Assembly (NCBI GenBank): GCA_009823395.1
Contig: CM020502.1
Coordinates: 17,029,944 to 17,093,943 of the forward strand
Length of the DNA stretch: 64,000 nucleotides
Source: Thamnaconus septentrionalis
Taxonomy: Eukaryota; Chordata; Actinopteri; Tetraodontiformes; Monacanthidae
Direction: 5' to 3'
The position numbers and the translations under genes were made by a program. Shown here piece after piece: positions 15,201-26,425 of this stretch (positions within the stretch are counted from its first letter, which is position 1; the number at the start of each line of letters is the position of its first letter). The notes below the pieces were generated by a model. That model searched no databases, had not been told where the DNA came from, and saw only the letters and a program-made list of their open reading frames with translations.

Positions 15201-17195
15201 AACGATTACCATTTGCTCATCCTCCCCCCTCGTCTTCCTGCAGTGACGAGGAGATGGGGTTTAAATGTGAGGTTGTCTAAATTCCTTGAGATTCCCCATC
15301 CTGAGGAGCTCTCTGACGTTCCCCAGGAGATTATACGTCCTGACGGCCACAGTTAATGTGCTCAGCCTCACCCTCACTCTCTCTCTGTGGCTCAGTCTCT
15401 GGGGACGTTCAGCTCTCTCCCTCCCTCTTGTGCACAAAAACCGGGCGAATCTCCAAGCACAATTTGATTCAACACCTCCTCCGAGCTCTGCCACATTCTG
15501 CCTTTTCCCCACTCCTTCGCTCTGTCCCTTTTTCCGCCAGTTGTTTTCAGCCCTGGATGTTTACAATAGGCAAACTCATAAATATTTATCCTGTGCCCCC
15601 CACACCCACTCCCTTCCTCCCCACTTTGCTCTGTATCCAAACAAGATCACTTGAGAAAATCACCTTTTCCTCTTTATTCAATCCCCTTCACCCCTCCTTT
15701 ACACCCGTCCAAGTCCCTGCTTGTCTCCTTTGCTCTGACTCCTCAAACCGCACTCATGAATCAATCATTCATATATTCCACGGACCCTCTGGCCACCATA
15801 GCCTTGCACACTCTGCCTGTACACCTGGTGGTGGCCTCCCTCTATGCATGAACGCTAAACGTAATCCGCTGGCTTGGTATAATGCGCTAGCAGGCTCCCG
15901 GCAGGTCTAATTAACACCTTCAGATGATAAGGGGAGAAACACACACAGAGATTAGAGGGTAATTAATGTGATGAGCGAGGACACGGCGAGCTGCTGCAAA
16001 AACGATACGAGCGCTCTGATTTTCCAACAAGCAGAGAGAGATGTTCTTTTCAGTGACGTGACAGGGAGCCCGGATTCGGTGACAAAGTCCGGGTGTGTCA
16101 CTCTGCTGCAAAAGCCGAGCGGGAGGGGCAGGACGGATAATTACACTTGCAAACACGTTCAATGTTGTCCGCGGCCCAGATTTGGGTCTCTTTTCTCATT
16201 TCAAGGTTTTGGTGAGAATTTTTAAGCCAGGGAAGGGTTTTTTACAGCTTCTGCGAGCATCGCGTGCTTGCGTCCTTGACCTCCAGCACATCTCCTATGC
16301 AGGATTCCCCTCTTTCTAACTAATGCTATATGCCTATACGACTGTAACTAATTGGCACCGCACATCGTCATCCGCGAACAAAAAGGGACCCCCGTGATTG
16401 ATTACCCCCGTGCAGCTGCTGACTCACACCGAGCCGAACCCACACCCCGATTCTTTAGCCGTATAGGAAGAAGTTGCACAGAATAATAATTCAACAGCTG
16501 TACCTTATGGTTTTATGCAGATGGGGGCACCTTGCCTAACTCTTTTCAGACAGATGCCGCGCAGGACCAACTCTGCGACTTGCTCACAAACACAACTTTC
16601 CACCTCTGCGCTCGCTCAGTGGTTGAAATCCTGCATTTTAATGATCCGATGTACAGACTTTTTCAGACTCTTACAATTTTTTCGTACCATTTCAGGCTGT
16701 AAATGGGAGTTCACAGTTTTTTCCTGTGAAAAAAAATCCCTTACAATGTGCAATAAAATGCCATATGTGCACTTTTAATAGACAGAATCTGCGAGGGGGG
16801 AAAAAAAATACACAACACCTACACCGCAAAAAAAATAAATAACTAAAACTAAATCATTAAATATTTTGCCTCAAGTTGAAATGCAACAAGCGCCTCGACA
16901 CTTCTCCGTGCCGAGATAAAGAAGCAGCGTTTTACCTCACCACCCCGTACATGACCAGCACGTTTCCCAGTAGTCCCACCACGCAGATGACGGAGTAGAG
17001 AGCCGTGATGGAGATGGCGATGACGAGCCCCCCCGCGCTGCGCACGGGACTGGGCACCTCCGTGTGGTTGCTGCTGCTGCGCAGCCTGTCGCCCACCAAG
17101 ACGCCCTCCTCGTCCGGGAAGGTGACGTTGAAGGGGATGACAGAGTAGAGGTCGGACAGCGAGAGCTGAGCCCCCGAGACCGTGAACGGCTCCAT
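1..17195 (-). CDS. oprd1: Delta-type opioid receptor (GPCR), 3' part beyond window
   Basis: Class A GPCR of the opioid family: a plasma-membrane receptor for enkephalin-type peptides that couples to Gi/o. The coding sequence is join(17195-16936, 1275-920, 206-1) on the minus strand. Intron phases (2, then 1) fit exactly, giving 274 residues that end at a codon boundary at position 1, inside ICL3. Visible hallmarks: sequons N23-V-T and N43-H-T, D106 (2.50), C132 and C210 (the conserved disulfide), D139 (3.32, amine anchor) with Y140, and D156-R157-Y158. Delta type rather than mu, kappa or nociceptin is indicated by the start MEP, the ECL2 stretch [14 protein letters not shown] and the ICL3 stretch [14 protein letters not shown], which closely match mammalian OPRD1. 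Still missing are TM6, TM7 and the tail (mammalian receptor about 372 residues). I cannot tell the oprd1a from the oprd1b ohnolog. Confidence 0.95.
207..919 (-). other. oprd1 intron 2 (713 bp)
   Basis: Phase 1 GT-AG intron in ECL2, the site conserved across opioid receptors. The donor is GTAATC at 919. The acceptor CCTCCCCCTGACAG ends at 207 after a strong pyrimidine tract. A second AG four bases into the exon (GCAG at 206-203) would break the frame (the next codons would read as Arg-Cys-Ala), so the first AG is chosen. Nothing else is recognised inside. Confidence 0.93.
920..1275 (-). CDS. oprd1: oprd1 coding exon 2: TM2 to TM4
   Basis: 356 bp encoding the end of R87, residues 88-205, and the first base of G206. 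It carries ICL1 (YTKMKTATN), TM2 with [11 protein letters not shown] (D106 = 2.50, the sodium site), ECL1 WPFGELLC (C132 = 3.25), TM3 with IDYYNMF (D139 = 3.32), DRYIAVCHP at the cytoplasmic end, and TM4. The equivalent mammalian exon is 353 bp, so one codon is extra, in ECL2 next to the splice junction (KVADNGR). ICL2 reads KALAFRTP where human DOR has Asp in place of the second Ala. The donor is at 919 (CAACG|GTAATC). Confidence 0.96.
1745..1876 (-). mobile_element. hAT-type DNA transposon terminal fragment
   Basis: Read on the minus strand, it begins CAGGAGTTCCCAAGC followed by a CCATGGCCCCCC-type stretch. This is the form of many hAT ends (CAGNGGTTCCCAAC...). The opposite end is not recognisable, so this is a one-ended relic inside oprd1 intron 1. 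Confidence 0.55.
7015..7180 (-). repeat. Degraded SINE-type dispersed repeat body
   Basis: An old, diverged copy of the dispersed repeat seen better at 21160-21385. The order of blocks is the same: a tail with 'actcagggt', a 'ggaggttatcccag' block, a 'ggccaatttggagt' block, then a 'cattcccat' remnant. The tRNA-like head is not detectable. It lies in oprd1 intron 1. Confidence 0.45.
13860..14275 (-). mobile_element. LINE 3' remnant with broken reverse-transcriptase C-terminus
   Basis: On the minus strand, two reading frames together resemble the C-terminal end of a non-LTR retrotransposon polyprotein common in fish. The first carries [24 protein letters not shown] and CPTGRRP...TRWRD; the second carries [12 protein letters not shown] frameshift separates them near the RWRD motif. 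Beyond the coding part is a short 3' end (CCGCCACCCAACTCC...) with a (GAA)n tail at 13860-13875. The copy is 5' truncated and dead, inserted antisense to the plus strand and in the same sense as oprd1, within intron 1. I do not assign the clade. Confidence 0.8.
16936..17195 (-). CDS. oprd1: oprd1 coding exon 1: N-terminus and TM1
   Basis: 260 bp encoding residues 1-86 plus two bases of R87. The ATG at 17195-17193 has A at -3 and G at +4 (strong initiation context), and the protein begins MEP as in mammalian OPRD1. The frame stays open upstream, but with no in-frame ATG in the sequence I checked; a TTG at 17225 is not a plausible start. The extracellular tail is acidic and Ser-rich with two N-glycosylation sequons, and is about 11 residues longer than in human. 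TM1 spans roughly residues 57-83 and contains ITALYS and GLLGNVLVM, the G-N (1.49-1.50) pair typical of class A receptors. The donor after 16936 reads AG|GTAAAA. Confidence 0.95.
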
Positions 17196-17445
17196 GCTGC
17201 CGCCGCTGCTGCCGCCGCTGTCCAACTTGTCCGTAGCGCGTAAAATTGAAAGAGAGGGAAAAACTTGCGCGCTTAAAGTCGACGGAGGGAACTTTTTTTT
17301 TTTTTTCGGCGGGGGCGGTAATCCGCGCTACTTTCTCCCGGAAGTCCAAAAACCGCCCTCCCCGGCGGAGTGACAGTGGGTGAGGTCAGGACGAGGAGAC
17401 CCTTTGAGATGCGCTCGTGCTGCCTCTTCACGCTCCAAGATCTCC
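17196..17445 (-). other. oprd1: Inferred oprd1 5' UTR
   Basis: GC-rich sequence between the start codon and the point about 30 bp downstream of the TATA-like box. The extent is inferred only from the TATA position; transcription starts are not visible from sequence. It contains a poly(T) tract on the plus strand (poly(A) in the transcript sense) at about 17291-17306. Confidence 0.4.
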
Positions 17446-17466
17446 ACCTCGGAGCCGCGGCGCGCC

Positions 17467-17474
17467 CTCTTATA
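17467..17474 (-). promoter_or_regulatory. TATA-like box for oprd1
   Basis: The minus strand reads TATAAGAG at 17474-17467 inside a GC-rich block, about 272 bp upstream of the ATG. It is the only good TATA-like match in the CpG-rich promoter region. Mammalian OPRD1 promoters are described as GC-rich and TATA-poor, so the function of this box is an inference. Confidence 0.45.
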
Positions 17475-17483
17475 GACGCGCGT

Positions 17484-17491
17484 CGACGTCA
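17484..17491 (-). promoter_or_regulatory. CRE-like site upstream of the TATA-like box
   Basis: TGACGTCG on the minus strand matches the 8-bp cAMP response element TGACGTCA at seven of eight positions. It lies about 10 bp upstream of the TATA-like box, a normal place for a CREB/ATF site. Regulation by cAMP would make sense for a Gi-coupled receptor but is inference. Confidence 0.4.
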
Positions 17492-17660
17492 GGACCGCGC
17501 AGCGCGAGCGTCAACAGTAGGAGGGGTACGATGGATGCACGCGCACAACCGCACAGACCCCCCCCCCCGCCAACGCCACCCCAAAAGTAATACAACCCTC
17601 TGTCTGTAGTACGTCCCAGAATGATTTTGATGATGCTGACAACTTTTGGCAGAGAAGAGT

Positions 17661-17712
17661 GTTTTTATTTTGATTGGTTTGTTTTGGCAGGGACAGTGCA
17701 CATTCATTTAAA
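17661..17712 (+). repeat. Short dispersed repeat, 'gggacagtgca' family, copy 1
   Basis: The block 'ttttattt...ggtttgtttt...agggacagtgca' recurs at 22603-22660. Two copies inside one window, plus resemblance to a known type of fish interspersed repeat, suggest a shared transposon fragment. The family is not identified. Confidence 0.45.
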
Positions 17713-20700
17713 GAGCATGCATAATGAACTGCATACTGATTAGTCTTAGTTTGTCTCATCCATGGCTGGAAGATAAAGAGTCACCACAAACCATAGTATA
17801 AAATAATTTAAAAAAAATTAGTTATGTCCATTACATAAAAAGCATGCACAAGGCAATGTATGAAATTGAAAATAACATACATACAACAGACCATCAGCTG
17901 AAAGAGTTTCAGAATGCTCTTGTGCAAATGATCTCATGCTTGGGAACAGACCTGGGCTTTCACAAGGGTTTTAAATCAGAGGAAATGTATTCTACCGTTA
18001 AATCAAATAATCCTGCTCTGTTTTCACCGTACCCTGCCTTCGCGAGAGCAGTGATTAGTCGGTGTATCCAGGGGGGATGAGAAACAACCGGGGAACTGTT
18101 ACCCGGGGGTCAGCCCGTGCGACGCTTTGTAACGGATGAAACAATCTGAAACCGGTTGCAGTTGAAATGATGCACACGCTCACCAGCTCAGAAACAGAGG
18201 AAAAAAAACACTCTCCAAAATCAATAAACTAAATAAGGAGCAGGTGATGGATGGAAAGAAAGGCCTTCTGATTGCCATGGTAACAAAGAGCCGGTTTTGT
18301 CACGGCAGTAAATGAGGCGGCAATCAAGACAAAACGGCGCTAAGCGCGACCCTTTTACAGGTGTCTATGATCACGTGATCAGCAGGAGAGACGCTGCAGC
18401 TGCAGCTGTAAATCACCTAAACGGTCGTGTTCGATGTTTACTGCAGTCTTGGGTTTGTTCAAGCATCTCATGACATTGCAGCTGGGTGATCATAGGTGGT
18501 GCAAATTGTTGTGCACAGGGCTGGTATAGGAGCACTTGACATCCATTGAGGAGTGCATGCATTGATTTCAAACTCAAAAAATGAACCAGACTGATATTTT
18601 GGTCGTGTAGACTTGTGCATATTATGTCATCAGGTGTAAAGCAGTTCTGCTTTTTGATTCAAATTATTTTTAAAGTGATGCCATGTAGTAGTTTTAATAC
18701 CTTTTTTAAAAACTCTGACTTTTATAATATAGAATGGTGTCCTATACTTATACAGTCATATACTTGGCGGAGAGTGTCAGGCAGGCAACCGGATTAAGAC
18801 ATACAGTTCAATGAAATTTTAGGGTGGAAAAACATTTTTTTGTTTTTGCTGTAAGTGATGTCATTTGCCAGAAGAGTTTCAGTCGGGCTACATGTCAATT
18901 CCTCTTTGGAACATGATGAAAATACAGCAAGCAGCAGCCTGCCGCCTCACAAAGCCGTGTAATTGCAGCACTTCTAATTATGGATCTATCCCTTGAGTTC
19001 TGTTTTTATTTTTTGCCGTGCGCTGCATTGAATAATGGGGAAAGTGGTCTTCTGCACGGTCCTTGGAAAAATTGCTAGACTGCGGGTTATGTTATGCGCT
19101 GTCAAAGCCGAATATCGAAATTGCAGGAAAAACAAAGGAGCAAACAAAAACGTTCATTCCGCCAAAAGATCTGTTTTTTCGTTGAAAAAAAAAAAAATTT
19201 CCTCAGCAAATTCAATGTTTAAATGATTATGGCAGACAACATTTTGAGTTATTTTCGGACAAGCTACATTATGTTTTGCTGCTTATTTCAGAAATAAATT
19301 GTTGGACCTAAAATGGAATACAGCTATGAATAAATTCACACTGCCACTTTCGCCTTTTGTCTGCATGAGTAATTTCTTTGCAACGCAGCAATTCTAATGC
19401 ACCAAATGCCCATCCAGTAGGAAATTGCTTCAAACACAAAACTGTCTTAACCAAAAGAAAGTTGATAAACGCATAAGAGATATACATTACTGTATCTCTG
19501 TGGTTTTCACGTCTGTAGAGCGAAACAGAGTGTTTGAGTGGCTTCACTTTTCAAGTAACCCAGGATGTTTGAGTTGTCTGTACTCCACACAAGAAGGGAC
19601 GGCCGAATACATCATTCCTAAAATTAGCAGCGCTCAATAGGTGTGACATTCAAAGTGCAGTGTGAAAGCAAATTTGGGCCAGATGAATGTTGCAACCCAG
19701 CCCAATTACAATTGGACTATTTGGTGCCTCATATGCAGTATTAGACTTTTAGTATTGAAGAATAAGAATACAGCTTGTCACCATTCCCATTCCCATTCCC
19801 ATTATTCCTAAAGGGATAGTTCATTTTTTTAGACAGTCAAACATCACCATCGTCAGTTGACGTACACTCTGTAATTGTCTTTGGCTGTTTTTTTTTTGGT
19901 TTTTTTAGATCACGGGGCAGAGCTGCTTAGCCAACACAATGGAGGTCCATCAGCCCAGAAATACACAATCTATCTACTCCAAAATGCTCTACTGGACATG
20001 TTGTGACCTTCACATATGCCATCTTATAAAATAATAATGTAACATTGAGACAAAAGTTATTTTAAAGTCAAAAGTGTGGCTGCAACTATATTCCAGACAT
20101 TCCTACTGGGCGCAGAGGTTTCAAAAGTGCATGTTTTGTGCAGTTATACTCGTAAATAATAGTAGTATAATACCAGTAATAATAGTTATTACTAGTAACT
20201 ATCAATTATAGTTAATAAGTTACTAGTTTCTTAGTTTCTAACGACCCACCTGGGCTACACCTTATTAGCCAAATCAACACCTTTGCCAAAAGGAGGGACA
20301 AATAGCCTTCAGGCCCGCCTCCAACCTCCTTCTACTGGTTCAATGCACAAGACTCCCCAACCTTTTCTTGAAGAACTGACCTGGAAGACTGAGAACTGAC
20401 ATTCAACCAAAGTGGCCAGTGAGGGATCAGCTACTGTCGGACGTGCTGACACCCGTGTTGCCTTTCCGCAGGGCTGCCAGACACTGCAGCGTCCCAGAGG
20501 TAGAGCTGAATAAGAAAAAGGCAGGGCAGGTGCAAGTCAGCCGATTCTTGACTCTTCGCCTCAACTGCTGTTCAACACTTACCTGATGCTTCCGATGTGC
20601 CCGCTGGGTAATGAAACGCCTTACAAATACACCACGGGAGCAGTGATTCAAGACGGATCATGAGCCGCATCACGGCCAGCGTTCGCCCTCGGACTCTCTT

Positions 20701-21159
20701 CACGACCTCTGCCTTGGCCACAGCACATCGGCTGACTCTACCTGTGTCTCAGTGTGATGTGCATCACTTAGTGCTGCTCTCCTGACTCCCCTCCTGCCAT
20801 CCCGACATAATTGACCAGGGTTGTTTCTCCAGCAGGCCCGTTTGGCATTTAATTAGCGTGGAGCTCTGCTCTCGGTAGCGCACTTTTAATTTACCTCCTG
20901 CTCTCTGTGAATTGCAAAGTGCCGACCTTGTTCATAATAATAGTAGTAATAATAGAAAGTTTCTCCCACAACAAACATCTGACTCGTGTTTGCTTTTTTA
21001 ACCTTTAATCTGACCGGTTTGACACTAAAATAAAAAAGATGATAAAACAGGAAACATCATTCTTCCTTTGTGCAGCTGACATGTTGACGTAACCTGATGT
21101 AGACCCTTAACCTCAACTTGCTCTGTAATCTCAGGGCGACCCCTCTCTATTGCTTTCAA
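17713..21159. other. Upstream flank of oprd1, no gene seen
   Basis: No exon-like reading frame with protein-family similarity is apparent on either strand. It contains a double palindrome with E-boxes at 18368-18406, a small (CATTCC)n stretch near 19785-19803, an AT-rich quasi-palindromic stretch around 20158-20240, and a GC-balanced stretch at 20260-20830 that I cannot identify. Confidence 0.6.
18368..18406. promoter_or_regulatory. Paired palindromes with E-boxes upstream of oprd1
   Basis: TGATCACGTGATCA (18368-18381) is a perfect 14-bp palindrome centred on a CACGTG E-box. Twelve bases on, GCTGCAGCTGCAGC (18393-18406) is a second perfect 14-bp palindrome centred on a CAGCTG E-box. They lie about 0.9 kb upstream of the inferred oprd1 start. 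Binding by bHLH factors is possible but not shown. Confidence 0.35.
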
Positions 21160-21385
21160 CCATCTACCCATCCATCATCCATTTTCTATTACTGCTTTTC
21201 CTGCACTGAGGGTCACGGGCGTGCTGCAGCCTACCGTGGCCTCGTCGCTTGGGGCGAAGGCGGGGTTATGAGTAGCCAGGCAGGGACATAGGAAGATAAC
21301 AACACATTAGTACTCACAGACCATTTAGAGTTGCCATTTAGCCCAACAGCGTGTTTTTGGCTTGTGGGAGGGAAGCCTGGAAAAA
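21160..21385 (-). repeat. SINE-type dispersed repeat body, inverted copy
   Basis: Begins with 'catccatcatccattttc', runs through 'gagggtcacggg', 'ggcgaaggcgggg' and 'accatttagagttgcc', and ends near 'gtgggagggaagcctgg'. Read on the minus strand this is the body and tail of the same repeat type as 21398-21730, without its tRNA-like head. It points toward that second copy. Confidence 0.65.
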
Positions 21386-21397
21386 AAGGCATTTTTA

Positions 21398-21730
21398 GGG
21401 GGTGACACGGTGGCGCAGTGGCTAGCGCTGCCGCCTCACAGCAAGAAGGTTGTGGGTTCGATTCCGGGCCTGGGGCCTTTCTGTGTGGAGTTTGCATGTT
21501 CTCGCTGTGTCTGCGTGGGTTCTCTCCGGGTTCTCCGGCTTCCTCCCACACTCCAAAAACATGCATGTGTGGTCAATTGAACATTCTAAATTGTCCGTAG
21601 GTGTGCATGTGAGTGTGAATGGTTGTTTGTTTCTATGTGGCCCTGCGATGAACTGGCGACTTGTCCAGGGTGTCACCCTGCCTTCGCCCTGATGAAGATG
21701 AAGATGAATGAATGAATGAATGAATGAATG
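21398..21730 (+). repeat. tRNA-like-headed SINE-type repeat, best copy
   Basis: The head has an A-box-like TGGCGCAGTGG (21411-21421) and a perfect B-box GGTTCGATTCC (21455-21465), the internal promoter of Pol III tRNA-derived elements. The body has 'gtgtggagtttgcatgttct', 'cttcctcccacactccaaaa', 'gtccagggtgtcaccctgcc' and a (GAAT)n tail at 21700-21730. It is not a working tRNA gene: the head does not fold as a full cloverleaf with a proper acceptor stem. Other copies are at 36995, 52434 and 60895. Confidence 0.8.
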
Positions 21731-23495
<1,765 letters not shown>

Positions 23496-24011
23496 GCTGA
23501 GTTATCGGACAAAAAAAACATAAAATACCTGATATATGGTATTTCTGGCCTCAAACTGCACAACTGCACCCCCGGTAAGAGGAAAAAAATCTCTCTATAT
23601 AAATAAATAAACAAAAATGAAAACCCTTTTTAATCCATCTATTACATACAAGTATTCATGGGCTTTTTGGAAAAAACAAACAAACAAAACACAGAGCTTG
23701 ACAGCTGACCCCAAACTAACAAGTCTTCTGAGAGTCTTCCTACATTCAATCCCAGCTGAGAAAAGCTGAAGCGGGCTTCTCAATTTTGCAGATTTATTTT
23801 ACTTCAAGAACTTTGAGGCATCACATTGGCAGTAGTGCGATAAGAACATTTTCTACAACCCAAAAAGTATGACAAGGCAAAGCTTGTTTGTTTATTTTTA
23901 AGTTGTGAATTGAATCACACTATGAATTGAAACAAAAATAAGAGTTAAAATGACATTGGGATAACAAATGTCAGCCATTAAAAAAGCACCCCCTCGAAAA
24001 CGAAATGGGAC

Positions 24012-24037
24012 ATCTCAAGGGGCTATCCCCTTGAGAT
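24012..24037. other. Perfect 11-bp inverted repeat hairpin
   Basis: ATCTCAAGGGG, a 4-base CTAT loop, then CCCCTTGAGAT. The arms pair perfectly. No transcript context is visible, so it could be a small foldback, a cruciform site, or chance. Confidence 0.6.
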
Positions 24038-25371
24038 AGCAGTTCCTTGTTGTAACTTTGCTGATTAAGATTTTCAGCTTATTAAACCCACACACTCAGA
24101 AAATTATTCTAAAATTTGAGGGGGTTTTTTTTTAAGCTGCAAGACCTGATCAGCAAAATCCAAAGAAATGAAAACTTGAAATATATTGATTTGCATATTT
24201 TTCGTTTATATAATATGTCAAATTCACCTTTTAAGTTAAATTGCAGAAATACAACAACCTTTTCAGGACATTCTAATTTTCTGGGTAGTACCTGTAGCTT
24301 AAAATGTCAGAAGATTGAAAAAAAACCACAATGAATAAAAGAAAACCTATTCTGCTGTCACAGAGCATCACTGTTGGGGCCGATGCTGCAGTGAGCAGGT
24401 GAAGCTGAAATGCAAACAGGAGCTTGAGTCAGTCCCTCATGGCATCGCCTCTTCTCTATCCACACATCTGCGCTGTCTCACGGGGCCGTGGTGGTAAAGT
24501 CGCTGACATTTCTTCAAAGCTCGTGAATTTTTACAGAGCAGTGGGACCGATGCTTGCGGCATGTTGCCGGGCAGAAACGGGTCCCTACCTGTGTGACAGT
24601 GGTGGGACACAAATTACATTAGCTTTTGAGCTGTGATGTCTACCTCAAAGAGTGAGTTCAGACCAAACCTTGAAGTTTGATTGCGTCAATGCGAGCTGTG
24701 AGTTAGTTTTGTTTCCAATATTTTACAAATGGAAAGTAATGTGTCCAAGTGGACAGCGGCAGCAGCATCAGAATAATGGAGCAACAGCAGGAATATGCAA
24801 CAAGTCACCAGGCAGCTTGGGGTGGCGTTGCAAAGATCTTAGGAGAAAGCTTAGAAACCTGCGGTGTTGCTGATTTCCCTTTCTGATTTGATGCCAATTA
24901 AAAAATTGAAACACTTCAGGGAGCGTATCTGGCTGAAACAAAATGAATCAGGCCATTTTCTCAGATGTTATTCCATAATCAAGTTCTAGTTAAGGTACAA
25001 CAGTGTCTTGTGCTAAAAACATTGCCGGCCTTTAGAAGAAAAATAAAAACGTCTCTGTACATAGACGAAGTGCATATTTAAAGGGTATTGACAAAAACAT
25101 TTCAGCATCTTAGACTTGACAAGTACACACAGCCCGCAAGTGAGAAATAATTTATTGGACTCGTGTGAGGAGATCTTACTGACGCAAAAGTCATCCCAAG
25201 TTTTGAATGGTTGGAACTCTGATCTTCACATCGCTCCATGTCAGAATTTTTAATGAATAATTTAGGATCACACATGTGGCATACATGTTGTTGCTGTTGA
25301 TGATGTTCTCTGAGTTGAAAAAGCACCACATGACTGCCTGTATATCTCTGCTCTCATTACATTGGAGATGA

Positions 25372-25394
25372 CGTGTGTGTGTGTGTGTGTGTGT
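25372..25394. repeat. Short (GT)n microsatellite
   Basis: About 11 GT units, followed after an interruption by a second short GT run near 25402-25411. Confidence 0.9.
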
Positions 25395-26179
25395 TTGCTT
25401 TTGTGTGTGTGCGTTCGCATGTGCACTATGCGAGTTGCAGATCAATAGGTTATTATAAGAATCGATCCAGTGCCTGACAGGTTCATCAGGTATCAATACC
25501 AGAGTAACAATTAATACTAGTTGCGGTGTTAAAACCATGCTCTTGGCCAAAATATCCACAAAGCATCCTTGCTAGGAGCTATTTGGACACACATGAGAGA
25601 GCAACACAGTTGTTGCTGCTGCGTTTTATAAGGCTGCAGCCGACCTGTGAGAAAAATATGAATCGATCTCGCTCTGGTAATGCTGTCAGGTTGATTTCTT
25701 TCGCAGTGCAACATCTGCAGTCTGTGTGAAAGGACATGTGATGAAAACCAAAGTTTGGGAATTTGCTGTGCCAATTGTATTGACTCTTTAAACAATACCA
25801 TCTTGTCTCAAACTGGACTGCCGTTTCTGATTTACACAAAGAAGACGCAATACATTTTCTATTTTTGTTTAGCATTTGAGTCTATAATGTCCACTGTGTG
25901 GAAACCGTTCTGTCTGTGAAAGTCCAGACTGGGCCAGCAAAGGTGATGATGTCACCATTGCCGTTGAAAAATGTTCAATTGCGGGTGAACTATCAGTCTG
26001 CACAGAGGAGGGTGAGTCAGCCATAGTATAGCTGTGGCTCTGAAAGACCTCTTTCTGCAGCAAACAAATCTCACAAACACCTTTTAAAAGGCATCAACTA
26101 TTTATGTACATCTCTGGCAGTTTTATTTATTTTTCTGAATGGAAGGCACTTGCATTGTGCTTTTCCATGCAATCTGATC

Positions 26180-26425
26180 GCTCACAACGATTAATGCGAC
26201 AGGTCACGTTCGCCCATTCGTACATCAATTGTGGGGAGGCCAACCCATCTATCACTAACCCGATTCAGACACTGTTGGAACAGCCATCTGCGGCCATCTG
26301 CCATTTCGGCGGCTTCAGCATTGAGTGTCTTGCCCAAGGACGAACTGATGCGTGGACCGAAGGGGGCGGGAATCTTACCGCTTATCTCTGAAAGTGGAAG
26401 AGCCTCTCTACCTCCTGGGTAACAT
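26180..26425 (-). repeat. tRNA-derived SINE-type repeat (second family)
   Basis: The plus strand carries 'gagtgtcttgcccaaggac' and then a block that, reversed, reads like a tRNA head: 'ggaggtagag...' (A-box-like) and 'ggtaagattcccgccc' (B-box-like, decayed from GGTTCGATTCC). The 'cttgcccaaggac' core is one I know from fish and other vertebrate interspersed repeats. It is diverged and differs from the repeat at 21398. Confidence 0.6.

Larger units (their letters stand above)
1276..16935 (-). other. oprd1 intron 1 (15.66 kb)
   Basis: Phase 2 GT-AG intron. The donor GTAAAA is at 16935; the acceptor follows a pyrimidine-rich tract (CCTCCTCTCTCCC) and reads AACCAG|GTACACC, completing the split Arg before YTKMK. 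A long first intron after TM1 is the usual opioid-receptor layout. I found no nested gene in it. Contents: a hAT end near 1745-1876, a degraded SINE-type relic near 7015-7180, a LINE 3' remnant at 13860-14275, and short homopolymer and CT tracts. The rest, including 1900-7000, 7200-13850 and 14300-16900, shows no recognisable coding or RNA gene. Confidence 0.92.
16930..17620. promoter_or_regulatory. CpG-rich promoter/first-exon region of oprd1
   Basis: Dense CpG and high GC stand out against the AT-rich flanks. The block covers exon 1, the inferred 5' UTR and about 150 bp upstream, including a poly(C) run near 17560. Vertebrate promoters often look like this; here it coincides with the only gene start in the window. 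Confidence 0.6.

Noticed and set aside
17196..17225. Longer oprd1 N-terminus starting at 17225
   Set aside because: The codon at 17225 is TTG, not ATG; the in-frame ATG at 17195 has a strong initiation context and gives the MEP start of known delta receptors.
16849..17349. 166-codon minus-strand frame rich in Arg, Gly, His and Gln
   Set aside because: It is the wrong-frame shadow of oprd1 exon 1 in GC-rich DNA.
21398..21465. tRNA gene
   Set aside because: The A- and B-boxes are present but they head a several-copy dispersed repeat with a SINE-like body and tail; no proper acceptor stem is seen.
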